Positions 60,162 through 64,000 of a DNA stretch of 64,000 bases are shown in pieces; the first letter of the stretch is position 1, and each line of letters starts with the position of its first letter. The notes under the pieces are model-generated. The model saw nothing but the letters and a program-made list of their open reading frames with translations, was not told the origin of the DNA and made no database searches. Source of the stretch: AP-15 sp963833745 (GTDB lineage: Bacteria > Pseudomonadota > Alphaproteobacteria > ATCC43930 > CGMCC-115725); NCBI GenBank assembly GCA_963833745.1, contig CAWHZD010000005.1:1-64000 (forward strand), read 5' to 3'. Made by a program: the position numbers and the translations under genes.

Positions 60162-61490
60162 CTATTCCGCTGCTTCGGCGAGCAATACAGGAGCGCTGCC
60201 GGGAGCCTGCGCGGTCGGGACAGGCCGTTCCTTCAGCTGATTGGCGATCACGTCCCAGATCTGCCGCAGACGTTGCACATGCAGATCGTCACGGATCATG
60301 GAGATCAGAGCGTCGACTTCTACCGCCTGGTCGAGCACGAATTCGCTGTTCCCCTCCCGCGATAGCTGGTGGGATTTCACGTCCGCCTTGGTCGCCTGCG
60401 ACAAAGTCAGGCCGCCGGCAGAGGCCGGATCGTCAAGCAATGCGGTCAACAGCCGCCGGCTCAGTGACGGGCTGTCGAGCGCCTTTTCCAGGTCGAAGAT
60501 CGTACGAATGTTCAGTTGGCGAAGGCTAAGCGTCCGCGCTGATCCGACCGCCAGGATCAATTGCGCCTGCGCCACCCAATCGATAACCTCGTACAACCCG
60601 TATGGGGTTTCGACAAAGATCTGTATTGGGTTTATCGTCGCCAGGTTCTGAACATCCTCGATTTCGAACTCGGATAAGCGCAACTTCATAAACGCGTCGA
60701 TGCCCATAATCATATCCAGGGGAAGTTCTTCCTGCAGGTTCCGGCTTTCGGGGCTGACCTTTTTCAGGCGAAGCCACGGGAACTTAGCCACGAGAGTGTC
60801 AATGCACAGAGTTGGATAGAAGCCTACCAGAAACGCCAGCGCGATCAGCAGGTGAGACGGCATTTCGCCAAAAATGCTGCTCTGCCAGATGGTCGCCATC
60901 GTAAACAGCGATAGTAGAATGTGACCGACCGATTGAAAAAACGAAATCGGCGCCAGATCAAAATTGGAAATCCGACGCACTAAATACTGAACAGTCCAGA
61001 TATAAGCGCCAAGAAACGAATAGGTCAGAACGCCAGTAAGCGACGGTTCTCCAGAGGAATTGTCGGTGAATGGGAGACGAAACGGGGAAGGGAGAGGAAG
61101 CTGAGACGTGGCCGTCACGGGGGGCGTGAACGCCATATGAAAACCGAGAAGGACCAAGACAACGTAAATCGACACCGGCAGCAGGTAATAGTAAAAACTG
61201 TAAGGATTGTCCTTTATTTCGCGATCAGGGTTGGACACCGGATCGTACTTGTATTTGACAAGCTCCAATGAGGGAATAATAAGCGGCTCGTCGTTGGGCC
61301 GACGAGCAAAGCTGAACAATTTTTCCAAATCGCGAACGATTTCGCGGCGAGACGCGCGGATATTGTTACGTCCGACAAATATACCTATCGGGACGGCAAC
61401 GCTCAGCAAAACTAATGATATGTAGCGCAGTAAATCACCCGTAGCAGGCAACAATGACATGTATCGTATTAATTCACTTATCGAGGGCAT
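60162..61490 (-). CDS. Unrecognised membrane protein with C-terminal soluble domain
   Basis: A 442-residue protein that I do not recognise. N-terminal half membrane: helices around residues 20-40 (YISLVLLSVAVPIGIFVGRN), 105-120 (LLPVSIYVVLVLLGFHMAFT), 150-170, 185-205 and 210-230 (LLIALAFLVGFYPTLCIDTL). The C-terminal half is soluble, with LRLSEFEIEDVQNLATINPI, QIFVETPYGLYEVIDWVAQA, LSLRQLNIRTIFDLEKALDS, resembling short helix-hairpin-helix-like units, and ends in an Ala/Pro tail. G+C is low (61141-61200 43% by hand count), so it was probably acquired. No operon partners. Confidence 0.65.
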   Translation of the reverse strand: MPSISELIRYMSLLPATGDLLRYISLVLLSVAVPIGIFVGRNNIRASRREIVRDLEKLFSFARRPNDEPLIIPSLELVKYKYDPVSNPDREIKDNPYSFYYYLLPVSIYVVLVLLGFHMAFTPPVTATSQLPLPSPFRLPFTDNSSGEPSLTGVLTYSFLGAYIWTVQYLVRRISNFDLAPISFFQSVGHILLSLFTMATIWQSSIFGEMPSHLLIALAFLVGFYPTLCIDTLVAKFPWLRLKKVSPESRNLQEELPLDMIMGIDAFMKLRLSEFEIEDVQNLATINPIQIFVETPYGLYEVIDWVAQAQLILAVGSARTLSLRQLNIRTIFDLEKALDSPSLSRRLLTALLDDPASAGGLTLSQATKADVKSHQLSREGNSEFVLDQAVEVDALISMIRDDLHVQRLRQIWDVIANQLKERPVPTAQAPGSAPVLLAEAAE

Positions 61491-61860
61491 CTCGCTCTCC
61501 CGCGGTATTCGACGGCCGACCCTCTGATGCCATGCGAGGCTGCCGCACCGCGACTTTCCCGCTTAACAGCCTATATCCTCCATAACCGACAAGGGCATAT
61601 GTGACCGGCTTCACATGCAATCCGCTTTTTTTCGAAGCGGTTGCGGGCGTGTCTCTTATTCGGCGGTGCTACACCAGTATGGTCGATTAGCTGTCCGGCT
61701 CGCGTGCAGTGGGAACGCCAGACGCGGTGGCACCAGTCGCGCGCGATTGGTCCTGGTCAAATTTGATGCATTGCTGGTCTGCGAGCTGCCTCATTGTTGT
61801 ACAAAGACGGGGTTCGCTGCAGGGCGCGGGCGCGCGTGGTTTCGGGGATGTGAGGGCGAG

Positions 61861-63384
61861 TTGGCCGATCAAGCCGCTACCGGGCAGCAAGTTTGGGACG
61901 ATCAGTCGAGCGGCGCGCGCGGTGCGCGGCGGCTGGTGCTGATGGCGGTCATGATGGCCACCTTTATGGCGGCGATGGAGAGCACCATCGTCGCTACCGC
62001 AATGCCGTCGATTGTCGCGGCCCTCGGTGGATTTCGCCTGTTCAGCTGGGCGTTTGCCGCCTATTTGCTGACCCAGGCGGTGACCATTCCGATTTACGGG
62101 CGGCTTGCCGACCTCTACGGCAGGAAGCGCGTGTTTTTTGCCGGAGCCGGCTTGTTCATGGTGGCCTCGACACTGTGCGGCCTCGCCTGGGCAATGGTGC
62201 CGCTGATTCTATTCCGGGCATTGCAGGGGGCCGGCGCCGGGGCCATCCAGCCGATCGCGGCAACCATCATCGGCGACATTTATCGACCGATCGAACGCGC
62301 CCGGATACAGGGGTACATCTCGGGTGTGTTCGGCGTCGCGGCGATCATCGGCCCGATGCTTGGCGCCTTCCTTGTCCAGCATGTGAGCTGGTCGCTGGTG
62401 TTCTGGATCAACCTGCCGATCGGGGCCGTGACGTTTGTCATGTTCGGCCTGTTCCTGCATGAGCGGCAAACGCCGCGGCGCCGCCACATCGACTATCTCG
62501 GCTCAGCCTTGATGATGTTCGGCGCCGGCGCGCTGATGCTGGCGCTGGTGGAGGCCGGAAATTCGGCGGGGATGGTGACCACGGCAACCCTGGCGGCGGC
62601 CGGCCTCGGTGCTCTGGTGGTGCTGGCGCTGCGTGAGCGCGGCGCAGCAGAGCCGATCCTGCCGCTGAGGCTGTGGCGCGACCGCGTCGTCGCCATCGGC
62701 AGCTTCAGCGGGTTCACCGCCGGCATCGTGATGATGTCGATCAACGGCTTTCTGCCGCTTTATGTGCAAGGGGCGATGGGCCGCAGCCCGACCTCGGCCG
62801 GGCTGGCGCTCGGCGCTGCGTCGGTCAGCTGGACCTTTGCCAGCCTCGCCGCCGGGCGGCTGATGATCCGCACTTCATATCGGCAGGCGGCGGTGATCGG
62901 CGGCGTTTGTCTTGTCGTCGGTGTCTCGGCGCTCGCCACTCTCGGTCCGGCGAGCAGCCTGCTGTGGGCCGCCACCGGCTCGCTGCTGATCGGCACCGGC
63001 ATGGGGTTCTGCAATACATCCTTTCTGGTCTCGACCCAGGCGAGTGTAGGCTATGGCGGGCGTGGAGCAGCCACCTCGTCGATCATGTTCATGCGCATCG
63101 TCGGCAACTCGGTCGGCGCGGCCGTGTTCGGCGCGATCCTGAACTTCGGGGTCGGCCGCCGCATCCCTCACGCCGGCGATGCGGTCAACAGGCTGTTGCA
63201 GCCGGCAGCGCGGGGAAGTCTCGGTGCCGCCGAGATCGCCCGGTTGAGTGACGCAATCGGCGCCGGACTGCACAACGTCTACATCGTCGCCGGGATCGTC
63301 GCCGCAGTCAGCCTCGCGCTGGCGATGGCTTTGCCGGCACGGCTCAGCCCGACCCGGCCGGCCGCAAACGTCCGGGCCACCTGA
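61861..63384 (+). CDS. DHA2-family MFS exporter
   Basis: A 507-residue multidrug-type major facilitator with 14 predicted helices. AMESTIVATAMPSIVAALGG (motif C-like), YLLTQAVTIPIYGRLADLYG and RKRVFFAGAG (motif A: GRLADLYGRKR), FRALQGAGAGAIQPIAATII and GVFGVAAIIGPMLGAFLVQH. The start is uncertain: TTG 61861 (LADQAATGQQVWDD) with GAGGGCGA just before, or ATG 61942 with none. The ORF is open further upstream but Cys/Gly-rich and not protein-like. No EmrA-like adaptor gene adjoins it. Confidence 0.88.
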   Translation: MADQAATGQQVWDDQSSGARGARRLVLMAVMMATFMAAMESTIVATAMPSIVAALGGFRLFSWAFAAYLLTQAVTIPIYGRLADLYGRKRVFFAGAGLFMVASTLCGLAWAMVPLILFRALQGAGAGAIQPIAATIIGDIYRPIERARIQGYISGVFGVAAIIGPMLGAFLVQHVSWSLVFWINLPIGAVTFVMFGLFLHERQTPRRRHIDYLGSALMMFGAGALMLALVEAGNSAGMVTTATLAAAGLGALVVLALRERGAAEPILPLRLWRDRVVAIGSFSGFTAGIVMMSINGFLPLYVQGAMGRSPTSAGLALGAASVSWTFASLAAGRLMIRTSYRQAAVIGGVCLVVGVSALATLGPASSLLWAATGSLLIGTGMGFCNTSFLVSTQASVGYGGRGAATSSIMFMRIVGNSVGAAVFGAILNFGVGRRIPHAGDAVNRLLQPAARGSLGAAEIARLSDAIGAGLHNVYIVAGIVAAVSLALAMALPARLSPTRPAANVRAT

Positions 63385-63411
63385 ATCATCAGGGACAGGC
63401 CGCGGCGGCGG

Positions 63412-64000
63412 TCAGGCGGCTCTGGCCGACGGCGCAGCGGCGCCCGAGCGGGTGGCGGCGAGGATCATGTCGGCGCCCTTTTCGGCGATCATGATCACCG
63501 TCGCGTTGGTGTTGCCCGACACCACGGCCGGCATCACCGAGGCGTCGATGACGCGCAACCCCTCGACACCGTGGACGCGCAATTCGGGGTCGACGACGGC
63601 GCGCTCAGGCATGCCCATCATGCAGGTCGATGTCGGGTGAAAGGTCGTGCCGGCGGTCTGCGCGATGTGGTCGAGCCACTCTTCGTCGGTCTCGGTCGCC
63701 GGGCCCGGCAGGAATTCGCCGGTCGCCAGCGCTGTCATTGCCGGGCTTTGAAAGACTTTGCGAGCGATACGCAGACCGGCGATCAGGGTGTCCTTGTCCG
63801 CCTGGGTCGACAGGTAATTGGGCTGGATCGCCGGCGGGATCGCCGGATAGGGCGAGCGGATCCGGAGCCAGCCGCGGCTTTCCGGCCGGCACGGGATGCA
63901 GGTCAGCTGGCAGCCGGGGAAATCGTGCATCGCCTCGCCCGGCTTTACAAAGCTGCCGGCGAGAAACTGGTACTGCACATCGGGCGAGTCGAGGCCCGGG
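63412..64000 (-). CDS. GMC oxidoreductase, C-terminal part (runs off the window)
   Basis: C-terminal part of a glucose-methanol-choline family flavoenzyme, close to choline/alcohol dehydrogenase. SPDVQYQFLAGSFVKPG, GWLRIRSPYPAIPPAIQPNY, GTTFHPTSTCMMG (His of the catalytic pair), VVDPELRVHGVEGLRVIDAS, and VVSGNTNATVIMIAEKGADM near the end. It ends at 63412 with ATRSGAAAPSARAA. The N-terminal flavin-binding domain lies beyond position 64000. It oxidises an alcohol to an aldehyde; substrate unknown. Converges on the MFS exporter with 27 bases between stops. Confidence 0.9.
   Translation of the reverse strand, partial: PGLDSPDVQYQFLAGSFVKPGEAMHDFPGCQLTCIPCRPESRGWLRIRSPYPAIPPAIQPNYLSTQADKDTLIAGLRIARKVFQSPAMTALATGEFLPGPATETDEEWLDHIAQTAGTTFHPTSTCMMGMPERAVVDPELRVHGVEGLRVIDASVMPAVVSGNTNATVIMIAEKGADMILAATRSGAAAPSARAA

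Overview
The window is a 64-kb piece of a high-GC (about two thirds G+C) alphaproteobacterial chromosome, most likely from a Rhodospirillales-like environmental lineage. The evidence is the minus-strand run aroA - cmk - rpsA - ihfB, a FYDLN-type TIGR02300 gene divergent from aroA with a tRNA-Ala behind it, the branched-chain-amino-acid type ABC transporter, and many CoA-dependent catabolic genes. No species can be named from the sequence alone.

Layout. 0-6.7 kb: conserved housekeeping block (ihfB, rpsA, cmk, aroA, TIGR02300, tRNA-Ala(GGC)), interrupted by a DUF2182/DUF1326 pair between cmk and aroA; ihfB, rpsA and cmk carry several single-base indels, most likely sequence errors. 7-12.4 kb: a ThDP-dependent enzyme, a GIY-YIG ORF nested in palindromic repeats, and a DUF35 + thiolase pair split by a lower-GC gene with a HEPN-like motif. 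12.5-15.1 kb: a low-GC patch with an IS5-type remnant fused to an ankyrin-repeat ORF and two overlapping secreted-protein genes. 15.2-18.9 kb: a gene graveyard in which 3' fragments of an acyl-CoA synthetase (two copies), a thiolase and a short-chain dehydrogenase surround an intact HpcH-type aldolase and a glyoxalase-fold gene. 19-25.3 kb: an EmrAB efflux pair with a divergent (frameshifted) LysR regulator, and the full-length acyl-CoA synthetase, which carries an in-frame palindromic insertion of about 70 codons.

26-38 kb: class III CoA transferase, N-acyl-D-amino-acid deacylase-like hydrolase, an arginine-tract protein, a two-component flavin monooxygenase/reductase pair, and a Liv-type ABC operon whose LivM permease and LivG ATPase are fused in one polypeptide. 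38-50 kb: an M3 oligopeptidase, a small lipoprotein, a korC-korA-korB set (2-oxoacid:ferredoxin oxidoreductase with its own flavin/iron-sulfur NAD(P) module), bifunctional PutA and an OmpA-like protein. 50-64 kb: an amidohydrolase, a GlcG-like protein, a DUF2092 gene coupled to a Gly/Tyr-repeat secreted protein, two LLM flavin enzymes around a NucS-like nuclease, cysS, a TrmJ-like methyltransferase, a DSD1-type PLP enzyme, an unrecognised membrane protein, a DHA2-type exporter and the end of a GMC oxidoreductase.

The genes together suggest an aerobic or microaerobic organotroph that imports amino-acid-like or aromatic acids and degrades them through CoA thioesters, D-amino acid derivatives and 2-oxoacids. 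No CRISPR array, prophage or recognisable multi-gene defence system is present. The most unusual features are the palindromic-repeat families (including one inside a coding sequence and one framing a GIY-YIG gene), the LivM-LivG fusion, the korCAB set and the repeated 3' gene fragments.
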